Assembly: GCF_001605725.1 (NCBI RefSeq)
Contig: NZ_CP011530.1
Coordinates: forward strand, 2,604,001 to 2,668,000
DNA: 64,000 nucleotides
Direction of reading: 5' to 3'
DNA from: Mycobacteroides immunogenum
GTDB lineage: Bacteria; Actinomycetota; Actinomycetes; Mycobacteriales; Mycobacteriaceae
The translations under genes and the position numbers were made by a program. The notes beneath the pieces were generated by a model. That model was not told where the DNA came from. It did not search any database and saw only the letters and a program-made list of their open reading frames with translations. Below are positions 26,626 to 38,368 of the stretch, in pieces (positions within the stretch are counted from its first letter, which is position 1; each line of letters begins with the position of its first letter).

Positions 26626-28821
26626 CTACTTGGCCGTAGCGGCCTTGTACTCGCGGCGACGCCGGTGCAGGATCGGCTCGGTGTAGCCGTTCGGCTGGTC
26701 CTTGCCCTCCAGGATGAGCTCCTTGGCGGCCTGGAAAGCGATGTTGCTGTCGAAGTCCGGAGCCATCGGGCGGTACTCCTTGTCGCCGGCGTTCTGCCGG
26801 TCGACCACCGGAGCCATCCGCTGCAGACCCTCGACCACCTCGGCCTCGGTGATCACATCGTGGCGCAGCCAGTTGGCCAGTAGCTGGCTGGAGATACGCA
26901 GGGTGGCGCGGTCTTCCATCAGCCCGACGTCGTGGATGTCCGGAACCTTGGAGCAGCCGACGCCCTGATCGATCCAGCGGACCACGTAGCCCAGGATGGA
27001 CTGGCAGTTGTTGTCGATCTCTTCGCGGATGTCCTCGGCGGTCCAGCCTTGACGCGACTCGGCCAGCGGGATGGTGAGCAAAGACTCCAGCTTGGCGCGG
27101 TGCTTCCCGGCCAATTCCTGGTCGATCGCCTTGACGTCCACCTGGTGGTAGTGCAGCGCGTGCAGGGTCGCCGCAGTGGGGGAAGGCACCCACGCCGTGG
27201 TGGCACCCGCGCGCGGCTGGGAGATCTTCTGCGCGACCATGTCGGCCATCAGATCGGGCATGGCCCACATGCCCTTGCCGATCTGTGCCTTTCCTGCCAA
27301 GCCGGCGCCCAGTCCGGTGTCGACGTTGTGGTCCTCGTACGCCAAGATCCACGGCTGCGACTTCATGACGGCCTTGCGACACATCGGGCCGGCTTCCATC
27401 GAGGTGTGGATCTCGTCGCCGGTGCGGTCCAGGAACCCGGTGTTGATGAACACCACGCGGTCCGAGGCGGCCTTGATGGCGGCCTTCAGGTTGACGGTGG
27501 TGCGGCGCTCCTCGTCCATGATGCCGACCTTGAGAGTGGCGTGCGGCAGTCCGAGCACCTCTTCCGCACGCCCGAACAGCTCGGCGGTGAAGGCGACTTC
27601 CTCGGGCCCGTGCATCTTGGGCTTCACGATGTAGATGGAGCCGGTGCGGCTGTTCTTCAGCGCGCCGTTCTTCTTGCCGGAACGCAGGCCATGGATGGCG
27701 ATGAGGCTGGTGAACAGCGCATCCTGGATACCCTCGGGCATCTCATTGCCCTCGGCATCGACGATGGCGTCGTTGGTCATGAGGTGACCGACATTGCGAA
27801 CGAACAGCAGGCTGCGCCCGGGCAGTGTCAGTTCGCCCTTGCCGTCGGGGGTGGTGAAGACACGGTCCGCGTTGAGCACGCGGGTGAACGTCTTGCCGCC
27901 CTTGGACACCTCCTCGGACAGGTCACCCTTGTTGAGCCCCAGCCAGTTTCGGTATCCGAGCACCTTGTCCTCGGCGTCCACCGCCGCGACCGAGTCCTCG
28001 AAGTCCATGATCGTGGTGATCGCCGATTCCAGCACCACATCCTTGATGCCGGCCTTATCGGTGGCTCCGATGGGGGAGTCGGGGTCGATCAAGATCTCGA
28101 TGTGCAGGCCGTGGTTGATCAGCAGCACCGACCACTGCGGCTTGCCCAGCTTGCCGGTGTAGCCGACGAACTGATCGGGGTTCTGCAGGCCTGTCGAGAA
28201 TTCGTCGCCCAGTTCGATGAGCAGCTGGCCGTCGTCGATCTTCAGGCCGACGGCGTCCTTCCACGACCCGGCCGCCAGCGGCGCCGCACCGTCGAGCACC
28301 TCACGGGCGTACGCGATGACCTTGTCGCCACGGATCGTGTTGTACGACGAGCCCTTCTCGGCGCCATCGGCTTCCGAGATGACGTCGGTGCCGTACAGCG
28401 CGTCGTAGAGGGAGCCCCATCGTGCGTTGGCGGCATTGAGCGCGAAGCGCGCGTTGAGGATCGGCACCACCAGCTGCGGCCCGGCCGTCGTGGTGATCTC
28501 GTCATCCACGTTGGTGGTGGTGATGGTGAAATCTTCGGGCTCGGGAACCAGGTATCCGATTTCGGTGAGGAACTCCTGGTACGCGGACTCATTGAGCGGC
28601 TCGATGGCACGCTGGCGGTGCCAGCGATCGATCTGAGTTTGCAGATCGTCGCGCCGTTCGAGTAGCTCGCGGTTCCGCGGAGCCAAATCGGTGACTACCT
28701 TGTCGACCCCTGCCCAGAAAGCGTCGGCATCCACACCGGTGCCCGGAAGGGCCTCATTGGTGATGAAGTCATACAGCACCCGCGCCACGCGCAAGTTGCC
28801 CACATCGACGCGATCACTCAT
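26626..28821 (-). CDS. glcB: malate synthase G
   Basis: A 731-residue enzyme condensing glyoxylate with acetyl-CoA to malate in the glyoxylate shunt. Seen: [73 protein letters not shown] and [23 protein letters not shown]. The last holds the Cys and, 14 residues on, the catalytic-base Asp corresponding to Cys619 and Asp633 of M. tuberculosis GlcB. ATG at 28821 follows GAGGAG by 6 nt; a longer frame adds 20 residues with no ribosome site. Single gene with its own terminator. Confidence 0.95.
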   Translation of the reverse strand: MSDRVDVGNLRVARVLYDFITNEALPGTGVDADAFWAGVDKVVTDLAPRNRELLERRDDLQTQIDRWHRQRAIEPLNESAYQEFLTEIGYLVPEPEDFTITTTNVDDEITTTAGPQLVVPILNARFALNAANARWGSLYDALYGTDVISEADGAEKGSSYNTIRGDKVIAYAREVLDGAAPLAAGSWKDAVGLKIDDGQLLIELGDEFSTGLQNPDQFVGYTGKLGKPQWSVLLINHGLHIEILIDPDSPIGATDKAGIKDVVLESAITTIMDFEDSVAAVDAEDKVLGYRNWLGLNKGDLSEEVSKGGKTFTRVLNADRVFTTPDGKGELTLPGRSLLFVRNVGHLMTNDAIVDAEGNEMPEGIQDALFTSLIAIHGLRSGKKNGALKNSRTGSIYIVKPKMHGPEEVAFTAELFGRAEEVLGLPHATLKVGIMDEERRTTVNLKAAIKAASDRVVFINTGFLDRTGDEIHTSMEAGPMCRKAVMKSQPWILAYEDHNVDTGLGAGLAGKAQIGKGMWAMPDLMADMVAQKISQPRAGATTAWVPSPTAATLHALHYHQVDVKAIDQELAGKHRAKLESLLTIPLAESRQGWTAEDIREEIDNNCQSILGYVVRWIDQGVGCSKVPDIHDVGLMEDRATLRISSQLLANWLRHDVITEAEVVEGLQRMAPVVDRQNAGDKEYRPMAPDFDSNIAFQAAKELILEGKDQPNGYTEPILHRRRREYKAATAK

Positions 28822-28920
28822 CGCAACTCCTCTGTGTTGTCGGGGGTCAGGGACCGGACGCTGCTGCGAATCGGTAAACATTGATCCTACTCATTGGTAG
28901 CCACCAACCCCGAAACCGCT

Positions 28921-29985
28921 CTATATGCGGTGAGTTCCATCACGCACGGTGCCGACGAGATCCTCCACTAGATCCTCCAGTGTGACCAGGCCCACTACGC
29001 TGCCGTCGGTGGTTGACATGAGTGCCAGATGACTGTTGCTACGACGCAGGGTCGACAGCGCCTCCGGTAGCGGAACCGACCCGTGTAAGCGGGGCAGCGG
29101 CCGAATGAAGGCGGGGTCGACAATCGCGTCCGGATCGTCGCCCATTGTCAGGACGTCCTTTATGTGCAGATAGCCGAGGTAATCCCCGCGAGGGCCAATA
29201 ACTGGGAAACGGGAGTATCCAGTTTCGGCCACGACGCGCTCTACCGCGGCGACGGAAGGTGCCTGTGCCGAGCCCGATACGGCGATCGCCCGAATCTGGT
29301 TAGCGGGCACGACCACGTCCGCGACCACGCGGTGCTGGATCTGCAGCGCGCGGCGCAGTCGAGTGTGTTCCTCCTCATCCAGAAGCCCCTCGGACAGCGA
29401 CTCGGCGATCATCTCGGAGAGCTCCACGGTGGACACAGTCACCTCGAGCTCATCCTTCACCGGCACCTTGATGAGCCGCAGCGCGCTGTTGGCGCACCAG
29501 TTGTAGAAGGCGATCAGGGGCCGCGCCAACCGGATGTAGACCAGGTATGGCGGGATGAGCAGCATGGCCGCCGATTCCGGGCCGGCGATGGCGATGTTCT
29601 TGGGCACCATCTCGCCGAGCAGCACGTGCAGCAGCACCACGATCGACAGTGAGACCACGAACGCGACGGTGTGCATCACCGCGGGCGGTGCGCCCAACAG
29701 CTCGAAGGGGCGCTCCAGCAGGTGCGCTACCGCCGGTTCTCCGATGCGGCCCAACAGAATCGAACAGATGGTGATGCCGAGTTGGGCGCCGGCGAGCATC
29801 AGCGACAGATTTTGGCCCGCCATCATCACCGTCACGGCGCGCTTCTTGCCGGCCTCTGCGAGGGCCTCCAGCCGGTCCCTGCGCGCCGAGATGAGGGCGA
29901 ATTCGGCGCCCACGAAGAACGCGTTCGCCAAAAGCAATGCGGCGGTGAGTAATACGCCGAATATGTCGCTACCCATCGTGGTCAT
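28921..29985 (-). CDS. CorC/HlyC-type CBS-domain membrane protein (Rv1841c-like)
   Basis: A 354-residue protein with a DUF21/CNNM-type transmembrane domain (four hydrophobic segments: [83 protein letters not shown]) followed by two CBS domains (about residues 210-335). The P-K of GEMVPKNIA is a family hallmark. Such proteins are implicated in divalent-cation (Mg, Co) efflux. It starts 17 nt inside the upstream paralogue, so the two are coupled. It lacks the extra C-terminal CorC_HlyC domain that its partner has. Confidence 0.8.
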   Translation of the reverse strand: MTTMGSDIFGVLLTAALLLANAFFVGAEFALISARRDRLEALAEAGKKRAVTVMMAGQNLSLMLAGAQLGITICSILLGRIGEPAVAHLLERPFELLGAPPAVMHTVAFVVSLSIVVLLHVLLGEMVPKNIAIAGPESAAMLLIPPYLVYIRLARPLIAFYNWCANSALRLIKVPVKDELEVTVSTVELSEMIAESLSEGLLDEEEHTRLRRALQIQHRVVADVVVPANQIRAIAVSGSAQAPSVAAVERVVAETGYSRFPVIGPRGDYLGYLHIKDVLTMGDDPDAIVDPAFIRPLPRLHGSVPLPEALSTLRRSNSHLALMSTTDGSVVGLVTLEDLVEDLVGTVRDGTHRI

Positions 29986-31330
29986 GCCCCTGACCCTCGG
30001 GATCGCTCAGCTCGGTGAGCTCGATCTGATCGATCCGGCGCCCATCCATGCTGGCCACCCGGGCCCGCCAGCGAGGCAGCTCGGCCAGCGGATGATCCGG
30101 CACTACCGCGGACAACTCGACGGTCTCGCCCACCGTGGGGATGTGGCCGAGCTCCTGCAGCACCAGGCCGCCGATGGTCTCGTATTCACCCTCGGGCGCC
30201 CGGTAGCCGGTAGCCGCGGCCACCTCGTCGATGCGCAGCAGACCCGACACCACCCAACCCCCGCCGGATGAGACGACATCGGGCGTCGCGTCATCGTGCT
30301 CGTCACGGACATCGCCCACGATCTCCTCGATCATGTCCTCGACCGTGACCAGGCCCGCGGTACCGCCGTACTCATCGACCACCAGCGCCGTTTGCATGCC
30401 GTTGGCCCGTACCTGCTCCATGACCGCGTCGCCGTCGAGGGTCGAGGGCACCACCGCCACTGGCCGGGCCAGACTAGCCAGTGTCGTGGTGGCGCGCCGT
30501 TCCCGCGGCACCTCGAAGATCTGCTTGACGTGGACGATCCCGATGGTCGCGTCCAGATCGCCCTCGGTGATGGGGAAGCGTGAGAATCCGGTCTCGACGG
30601 CGATCGTGACGAGATCGGCCACCGTGTCCGTCGCCTCCAGTGATTCGATTTCGGTGCGCGGGGTCATGAGTTCCTCCGCGGTTCGGCTGCCGAACCGCAG
30701 CGAGCGGTCTACCAGCACCGCGGTGGTTTCGTCGAGTGCGCCACTGCGGGCCGAGGTGCGCACCAACGACCCCAATTCCTGTGGCGAGCGTGCCGACCGC
30801 AGTTCCTCGGCCGGCTCGATGCCCATGCGGCGCAGCACCCAGTTGGCCGTTCCGTTCAAGGCCCGGATGGCGAAGGCGAACACCGCCGAGAACAGCACCA
30901 TGGGGCCCGCGGTGGCGCGCGAGGTCCAAATGGGACGCGCCAGCGCGAAGTTCTTGGGGACGAGCTCGCCGAAGATCATCGAGACAGAGGTGGCGATGAG
31001 CAACGCCAACGTCAGCGATATGGCGCTGCTGACCGCGATTCCGGTGTATCCGAACAGCTCCGACAGCAGGCGCGCGATCACCGGTTCGGCGAGGTATCCG
31101 GTGACCAACGTGGTGATGGTGATGCCCAGCTGGGCGCCGGACAGCTGGAACGAGAGCGTGCTGTGCGCTCGTCGGACCAATCTGTCCCGGCCGTCTCCGG
31201 TCTTGGCACGTGCCTCGATACCGCTACGTTCCAGCGCGGTCAGCGAGAATTCTGCCGCCACGAACAGTGCGGTCCCGGCGGTCAGCGCGACGAAGGCAAG
31301 CAGGCTCAGCCCGGTGAGTAAGACCGTCAC
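29969..31330 (-). CDS. CorC/HlyC-type CBS-domain membrane protein (Rv1842c-like)
   Basis: A 453-residue paralogue of the downstream gene: DUF21 membrane domain ([57 protein letters not shown]), two CBS domains ([43 protein letters not shown]) and the C-terminal CorC_HlyC/transporter-associated domain ([18 protein letters not shown] onward). Possible Mg2+/Co2+ extrusion by family. GTG at 31330 has AAGGGG about 11 nt upstream. A perfect 17-nt palindrome lies 26 nt upstream of the start and may be an operator for the pair. Confidence 0.8.
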   Translation of the reverse strand: MTVLLTGLSLLAFVALTAGTALFVAAEFSLTALERSGIEARAKTGDGRDRLVRRAHSTLSFQLSGAQLGITITTLVTGYLAEPVIARLLSELFGYTGIAVSSAISLTLALLIATSVSMIFGELVPKNFALARPIWTSRATAGPMVLFSAVFAFAIRALNGTANWVLRRMGIEPAEELRSARSPQELGSLVRTSARSGALDETTAVLVDRSLRFGSRTAEELMTPRTEIESLEATDTVADLVTIAVETGFSRFPITEGDLDATIGIVHVKQIFEVPRERRATTTLASLARPVAVVPSTLDGDAVMEQVRANGMQTALVVDEYGGTAGLVTVEDMIEEIVGDVRDEHDDATPDVVSSGGGWVVSGLLRIDEVAAATGYRAPEGEYETIGGLVLQELGHIPTVGETVELSAVVPDHPLAELPRWRARVASMDGRRIDQIELTELSDPEGQGHDHDG

Positions 31331-31355
31331 CGCTTGCTGGCCCCTTAGGTTGAGC

Positions 31356-31372
31356 GGTCACACCGTGTGACC
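31356..31372. promoter_or_regulatory. palindrome GGTCACAC-C-GTGTGACC
   Basis: A perfect 8-bp inverted repeat with a single-base centre, too tight to form an RNA hairpin, lies just upstream of the CorC operon. Probably a dimeric regulator site; the binder is unknown. Confidence 0.5.
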
Positions 31373-31423
31373 ATCGTGAGGCTCAATGGTAACCGGGCAG
31401 GTGGCCGGCAGGGTACCGACCGG

Positions 31424-34347
<2,924 letters not shown>

Positions 34348-34434
34348 CAGCACATCCTTTCGTTGACGTGTTGTGCTCCACGGATTCTCGCGCAGTCACA
34401 ATCAGCCCGCGAGTGCGGGTCGTCTACTTGGAGG

Positions 34435-35400
34435 TTACTTACTGAAGAGGCGTTGCAGTTCGGTGAACCACGGGATGACAACGGCCAGGGTGGGTACCAC
34501 CAGAATGGCCGCCGCCGCGACGTAGGCGCCGCAGGACAACATCAGGCTGTTGCCGCTGCCGCCGAGACGTCGCACCCGGATCAGGGTGGTGGGTCCGCCG
34601 GCGGCCATCGCGCCGACCGGTGTTGGGCCCCCGGCACAGGCGACCAGGGCGCGGGCCAAGGGAGTCGGGCCGGCAGTGCGGACCGCGGCGTCGTCGGCAA
34701 GCAGTTCGACCAGCAGCTTGACCGCGTCCAGCGCGTTCTTACTGCGGACAATGACGGGGAAGGCATCGTGTACGGCGGTGAACGCCTCCAGCACCAGATC
34801 GTGGCGGGCTCGCAGATGCGCGCGCTCATGCGCGACGATCGCGGTTACCTCCTTGTGCCCCAGGGTGCTCAGCGTGCCTTCGCTGACAACGACCCGGCTG
34901 CGTACGCCGGGCAGGCAGTAGGCCAGGGGCTCGTCGACTTCCAGAACACGCAGATCGTGGTCGCGCCGGCGATGGATGTCGTAGCCACCGCGCCAGTTCT
35001 CGCAGTAGCGCTTGTGGTCCAGCAGGTCGACGATCGCCCGGTGCCGGGCGCGCCGGCGCCGGGTGCGTACCCCGACCCGGATCACCGACACCATCAGCCG
35101 GATACCGATCAGAATCGTGATCGCGAAGACCGTCACGTAGAGCAGCCACAAACCCCAACCGAGACGGTCGATTTCGCCGGTGATGGTGGCGGTGGGGTGG
35201 CCGTCCGGACCTGGGGCCAGCAGTCTGCTGGCGATGGCGAGCCCGGAACTGAAGGCGGAGAGGACGGCGGCCGCGGCAATGGCTTGCCACAAGACCATGG
35301 CGGCGCGGGGTGCGCGGTACGGCCAGCGCGCACGCGCGAGCAACGCCGGTACGGGACCGGTCAGCAGCAGCGCGAGAATCGCGAACGCCAGGGCGGACAC
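34435..35400 (-). CDS. blaR: M56-family membrane metallopeptidase (BlaR1-like, Rv1845c-like)
   Basis: A 321-residue membrane protein. Hydrophobic segments at about 2-20, 34-60, 84-106 and 287-312 flank a zinc-protease domain with HERAH (His191-His195) and the downstream ELLADDAAV helix. It resembles the protease part of BlaR1/MecR1 but has no C-terminal penicillin-binding sensor domain. In M. tuberculosis Rv1845c acts with BlaI (Rv1846c) and degrades the repressor in response to beta-lactams or respiratory stress. It is 14 nt downstream of blaI, forming an operon. Confidence 0.8.
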   Translation of the reverse strand: MSALAFAILALLLTGPVPALLARARWPYRAPRAAMVLWQAIAAAAVLSAFSSGLAIASRLLAPGPDGHPTATITGEIDRLGWGLWLLYVTVFAITILIGIRLMVSVIRVGVRTRRRRARHRAIVDLLDHKRYCENWRGGYDIHRRRDHDLRVLEVDEPLAYCLPGVRSRVVVSEGTLSTLGHKEVTAIVAHERAHLRARHDLVLEAFTAVHDAFPVIVRSKNALDAVKLLVELLADDAAVRTAGPTPLARALVACAGGPTPVGAMAAGGPTTLIRVRRLGGSGNSLMLSCGAYVAAAAILVVPTLAVVIPWFTELQRLFSK

Positions 35401-35414
35401 ATAACTAGTGTCCC

Positions 35415-35822
35415 TTACGCGGTGGGGCGACCGCCAGCAGATGGATCTTTCGCCTCAAGATCGGCCAGCGCACGGCGTAGTGCGTCTGCCTCATCGGGGC
35501 CGACGCGCTCCACGAAGTGCACCAATGCGGCCTCGCGCGCGCCAGAGTTGTTGGCCTGCGCCAATGCGTCGACCATCAGGCCGGCCACCAGTTCGTCGCG
35601 GCCATGCACCGGGGCATAGCGGTGCGCGCGGTCATCGCGGTGTTGAACGACCAGGTCTTTCTTGGCAAGGCGTTGTAGCACGGTCATCACGGTCGTGTAG
35701 GCGAGATCACGCCGCACCGACAACGCTTCGTGGACCTGACGGACGGTCTGAGGCTCGGGGGAGGACCACAGGTGGTCCATCACCGCGCGTTCAAGTTCGC
35801 CCAGGCGTGCCATTCCGAACAT
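35415..35822 (-). CDS. blaI: BlaI/MecI-family repressor
   Basis: A 135-residue winged-helix repressor: GELERAVMDHLWSSPEPQTVRQVHEALSVRRDLAYTTVMTVLQRLAKKDLVVQHRDDRAHRYAPVHGRDELVAGLM is the DNA-binding half, followed by a helical dimer domain. Known homologue Rv1846c represses itself, blaC and ATP-synthase genes. ATG at 35822 is chosen as GGAGGTG lies 8 nt upstream; the ATG at 35813 is an alternative. An imperfect GTACTAC-type inverted repeat lies 27 nt upstream, a likely operator for autoregulation. Confidence 0.85.
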   Translation of the reverse strand: MFGMARLGELERAVMDHLWSSPEPQTVRQVHEALSVRRDLAYTTVMTVLQRLAKKDLVVQHRDDRAHRYAPVHGRDELVAGLMVDALAQANNSGAREAALVHFVERVGPDEADALRRALADLEAKDPSAGGRPTA

Positions 35823-35848
35823 TCTACGTTCACCTCCGACGCAATGCC

Positions 35849-35867
35849 GTACTACATCCAGTCGTAC
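35849..35867. promoter_or_regulatory. probable BlaI operator
   Basis: GTACTAC-N5-GTCGTAC, arms matching in 6 of 7 positions, between blaI and the divergently transcribed IdeR-boxed gene. TAC-rich dyads are typical of BlaI-family sites. Confidence 0.5.
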
Positions 35868-36030
35868 TGCTTCTGACAGCCAACGATCCGGGACGCGGTC
35901 TTTGTTCCGGCGCTCGATCCGTTCTCGCTCGTCCTGGAGAGCGCGGGCCGCTCGCTGCCTATACGGCCCCACGATCAGGAACTTCGGTGAGGGCAGTCAC
36001 AACACCCGCACCTGGCGATGTCATCGTACA

Positions 36031-36049
36031 TGTGGTTAGGCTTACCTAT
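36031..36049. promoter_or_regulatory. IdeR (iron) box upstream of the FhuF-like gene
   Basis: TGTGGTTAGGCTTACCTAT matches 15 of 19 positions of the consensus TTAGGTTAGSCTAACCTAA. Its right end overlaps a -10 (TATCTT, 36047-36052), so iron-loaded IdeR would block the promoter. Confidence 0.7.
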
Positions 36050-36078
36050 CTTGTCTACGTGAAGGGAGGCTGCCAACT

Positions 36079-36837
36079 GTGACGCTGGCCATCGACCGAA
36101 CCTCTTCGACCAGGAGTCTCATCGCCGACGATCCGCTGATCGCCGGGATGTCCATCCGCCGGTCGCTGCCGCTGCATGAATCCAGCGCGCGGCTTCGTGA
36201 GCTGTACCCGGAATGTCCGCGCGCGTACGGCGTCGCCGTGATGTCCGATGTGGGCCGACGACGATGGTGGCCGCTGGCGCGCGCGCTGAATACCGATCGG
36301 CTCGAGCAGATGTATGCCCGCGCTGTCGATGAGACTGGCAGTGGCTCGATTGCCGTCCATCAGCTCGCGGACGCGCTGGTGCACACCGTGGTCGGGCGCC
36401 TGGTGGCTCTTGTGGTGCTGGAGGGTCGTGCCTGGGATCCGGGGCTCGGCAACCTATGGGTCTACTTCGACTCTGAAGGCTGCATCGACTGGGCCGGCGT
36501 GGTCGACCCGACGCTGCGCGTGTTGCCCGACGACCCTGATCGGGACCGTGAGCAGGTGGTGGTTTTTCCGGGCGAGGACGCTTTGGCGGCCTGGACCGCG
36601 CACCGATGCCACCGCGCGCTGGCGCCGTTGTTCACGCGCCTGTCGCAGGTCGGTTCCGGCGCGATGGAAATCGGCCAGATGTGGCAGCTGGTGGGCTCGA
36701 CAGTGGTGGGTGCGGCCACCCACGTTCCGCTGCTGGCGCGGTCCAGTGAGACCGACGGAATGCGGCGCGGGCAGGCGATCCTGGACCGGTTCATGACACT
36801 CGGATTGCCGGTCCGCCACAAAGCCCTTGCTATTTAG
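36079..36837 (+). CDS. IdeR-boxed FhuF-like iron-associated protein
   Basis: A 252-residue cytosolic protein. The layout LADALVHTVVGRLVALVVLEG, WDPGLGNLWVYFDSEGCIDWAG, AAWTAHRCHRALAPLFTRLSQVGSGAMEIGQMWQLVGSTVVGAATHVPLLAR and a final ILDRFMTLG resembles ferric-siderophore reductase (FhuF)-type proteins. It lacks the C-terminal Cys-Cys-x10-Cys-Cys [2Fe-2S] motif of true FhuF, so electron transfer is doubtful. GTG at 36079 has AGGGAGG about 10 nt upstream. The IdeR box directly upstream is the strongest clue that it serves iron acquisition. It is inserted between blaI and the MrsI-like locus relative to M. tuberculosis. Family call moderate; iron link stronger. Confidence 0.5.
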   Translation: MTLAIDRTSSTRSLIADDPLIAGMSIRRSLPLHESSARLRELYPECPRAYGVAVMSDVGRRRWWPLARALNTDRLEQMYARAVDETGSGSIAVHQLADALVHTVVGRLVALVVLEGRAWDPGLGNLWVYFDSEGCIDWAGVVDPTLRVLPDDPDRDREQVVVFPGEDALAAWTAHRCHRALAPLFTRLSQVGSGAMEIGQMWQLVGSTVVGAATHVPLLARSSETDGMRRGQAILDRFMTLGLPVRHKALAI

Positions 36838-36855
36838 GGCAGCCTTGCCTATCCT
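36827..36855 (+). promoter_or_regulatory. promoter with IdeR box for the MrsI-like sRNA
   Basis: TTGCTA (36827-36832), 17 nt, TATCCT (36850-36855). The IdeR box TTAGGGCAGCCTTGCCTAT (36834-36852, 14 of 19 consensus positions) fills the spacer and overlaps the -10. The -35 lies inside the 3' end of the upstream gene. Confidence 0.7.
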
Positions 36856-36861
36856 AAGTCT

Positions 36862-36985
36862 TGTCGAACGCGCCACAGCGCGACCAGACACCCGGACCGC
36901 GCCGGAGTCCTGAGGGCTGCAGAGACCCCCGGTCCACTCGAAGGAAGTGCCCCACCCGTTTCGGCGGGTGGGGCACTTCTTCGTT
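36862..36985 (+). ncRNA. mrsI: MrsI-like iron-responsive small RNA
   Basis: A stretch of about 120 nt without a gene, between an IdeR-box promoter (predicted start near 36862) and a strong terminator (36944-36979). It can form CGCGC/GCGCG (36869-36873 with 36878-36882, loop CACA) and CCGG/CCGG (36892-36895 with 36902-36905) hairpins. It lies between blaI and the Rv1847-like thioesterase, where M. tuberculosis encodes MrsI (ncRv11846), an IdeR-controlled sRNA that lowers expression of iron-containing proteins when iron is scarce. Location, promoter and length support homology; I could not compare sequences. The exact 5' end is inferred from the -10. Confidence 0.7.
36944..36979 (+). terminator. 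terminator of the MrsI-like RNA
   Basis: Perfect 15-bp arms (36944-36958, 36965-36979), loop TTTCGG, then TTCGTTAT. The strongest intrinsic-type terminator in the window, ending 34 nt before the thioesterase start. Confidence 0.85.
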
Positions 36986-37013
36986 ATCGGTGTCGCACTG
37001 ATATGAACATCAG

Positions 37014-37424
37014 ATGCCAGACACGCCGGAGCAGCTCAGCGCCATGCCCACCGCGCCCTTCGACAAACTTGTGGGGCTCGAATACACGTCGCTGACACCC
37101 GACGGTGTGACCGCCAGCCTCACCATCACCGAGAACCTTCTGCAGCCCAACGGGATCGTGCATGGCGGCGTGTACTGCTCGGTGGTCGAGAGTGTGGCGA
37201 GTGTGTCCGGATTCGTGTGGCGGGCCCATGCGCTGGGCGAGGAGAGCGCGGTGGTCGGCGTCAACAACAACACCGACTTTCTGCGAGCGATCTCGACCGG
37301 CACGCTCACCGCGGCGTCCACGCCCATACATCGGGGCCGTCGCCAGCAGCTGTGGCTCGTCACCATCACCGACGATCAAGGCCGAACAATCGCGCGCGGG
37401 CAGGTGCGTCTGCAGAACCTGTGA
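37014..37424 (+). CDS. PaaI-type hotdog thioesterase (Rv1847-like)
   Basis: A 136-residue single hotdog domain. Seen: FDKLVGLEYTSLTPDGVTASLTI, the helix signature QPNGIVHGGVYCSVVESVASV with the HGG turn, then VGVNNNTDFLRAISTGTLTAAS and WLVTITDDQGRTIARGQVR. Members hydrolyse acyl- or aryl-CoA thioesters; M. tuberculosis Rv1847 has reported thioesterase activity. In M. tuberculosis it directly precedes ureA; here four lipoprotein genes intervene on the other strand. Its stop is followed by a hairpin. Confidence 0.85.
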   Translation: MPDTPEQLSAMPTAPFDKLVGLEYTSLTPDGVTASLTITENLLQPNGIVHGGVYCSVVESVASVSGFVWRAHALGEESAVVGVNNNTDFLRAISTGTLTAASTPIHRGRRQQLWLVTITDDQGRTIARGQVRLQNL

Positions 37425-37426
37425 GA

Positions 37427-37462
37427 CTCGGGTGGGCGCGACTCCCCGTACGCCCACCCGAG
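37427..37462. terminator. hairpin terminator after the thioesterase
   Basis: CTCGGGTGGGCG (37427-37438) and CGCCCACCCGAG (37451-37462) form a perfect 12-bp stem with a 12-nt loop between convergent genes. Confidence 0.75.
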
Positions 37463-37555
37463 CCCATGCGAGAGATGTCGGCCGGCCCCCCGATGGTCGG
37501 GCCGCCACCCTCGTCCCCCCCGAATCCGGTCCCCGCAAGGATCCGGGAAGGCCTT

Positions 37556-38368
37556 TCAGCTCAGCTGCAGTTTGTCGACGATCATGTCGGCCATCTTCTG
37601 CACCAGCTGCTTTGAATTGCTTCGCGCGCACACCTGGGTCTGCACAACGACATTGGCGACCCCGTTGTACGACACGAAGCAGCGGTACTTGCTCGGCCCG
37701 TAGGTCAAGACCCAGTTCGCCCTCTTGGCTTCGGTGCGCGACACGGAAACCGTCACCGGCACCTTGTTGCCCTCCGGATCAGTGAAGTTGTAGGTCTTCC
37801 CGTCGCATTCCTTGACCTGGTCGCTGGCCGTCGCGAATTGCGATTGAGCCGCGTTCTTGTCGCTGTAGGCGGCGATGGCCTGATACACCTGCGCGTCCGG
37901 GCTCTTGGCGTCGCCGAGCAGCATCTCGGTACCGCGGAACGTCTCGTAGTCCTTACCGACCGACTCGACCGTAAGCCCCTGCGTCACATTGCAGCTCGTG
38001 TCGTCGGATGCGGTGGCCGTGAAGGGCTTGTCCCGCTTGTTCGTTTTGGCGACTTCGGTGTCCAGGGCCCTGGCGATCTCCTCGTCGGTGAACAGCGCCG
38101 CCACCATGGCTTCCTCGGTGATCTTGTCCTGGCCGGGCCATCCCGTCAGCCCGGCCGGTCCAGTGTCCGGCAGCGACGGCGCCGGTGCGTTCACGCTCCG
38201 TGAGGTTGTCGCCGTGGCAGGGGCGGCAGTCTCGTGCGTGTCCTGCTGGGCGCCGCACCCGGCCAGTGCCAGCACGGCGATCGCCGTCGCACACAGCGCC
38301 GCGCTGACCTGCTTCCGCACGGCCTTTCCCGCCATGAGCCCCCCTGCTGTGTTCTTCACCGCGGTCAT
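37556..38368 (-). CDS. PknH-like sensor-domain lipoprotein (4th of four)
   Basis: A 270-residue secreted lipoprotein with signal peptide and lipobox IAVLALAGC, a Ser/Thr/Pro-rich linker and an extracytoplasmic domain of the PknH/LppH sensor type, with paired cysteines (CNVTQGL, KECDGKTY, RCFVSYN, QVCARSN). This fold is the sensor of M. tuberculosis PknH and of LppH; the ligand is unknown. ATG at 38368 overlaps the upstream paralogue's stop by 4 nt, so it is the last gene of a four-gene operon. It is the most divergent member: the YDH/YIV-type motif of the others is YQAIAAYSD here. Confidence 0.75.
   Translation of the reverse strand: MTAVKNTAGGLMAGKAVRKQVSAALCATAIAVLALAGCGAQQDTHETAAPATATTSRSVNAPAPSLPDTGPAGLTGWPGQDKITEEAMVAALFTDEEIARALDTEVAKTNKRDKPFTATASDDTSCNVTQGLTVESVGKDYETFRGTEMLLGDAKSPDAQVYQAIAAYSDKNAAQSQFATASDQVKECDGKTYNFTDPEGNKVPVTVSVSRTEAKRANWVLTYGPSKYRCFVSYNGVANVVVQTQVCARSNSKQLVQKMADMIVDKLQLS

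Noticed and set aside
26932..28665. A 577-codon + strand frame opposite glcB
   Set aside because: Antisense shadow of malate synthase; no start signal or domain.
31356..31372. CRP site reading of the GGTCACAC palindrome
   Set aside because: The half-sites are in the reverse order (TCACA before TGTGA) with the wrong spacing for Crp.
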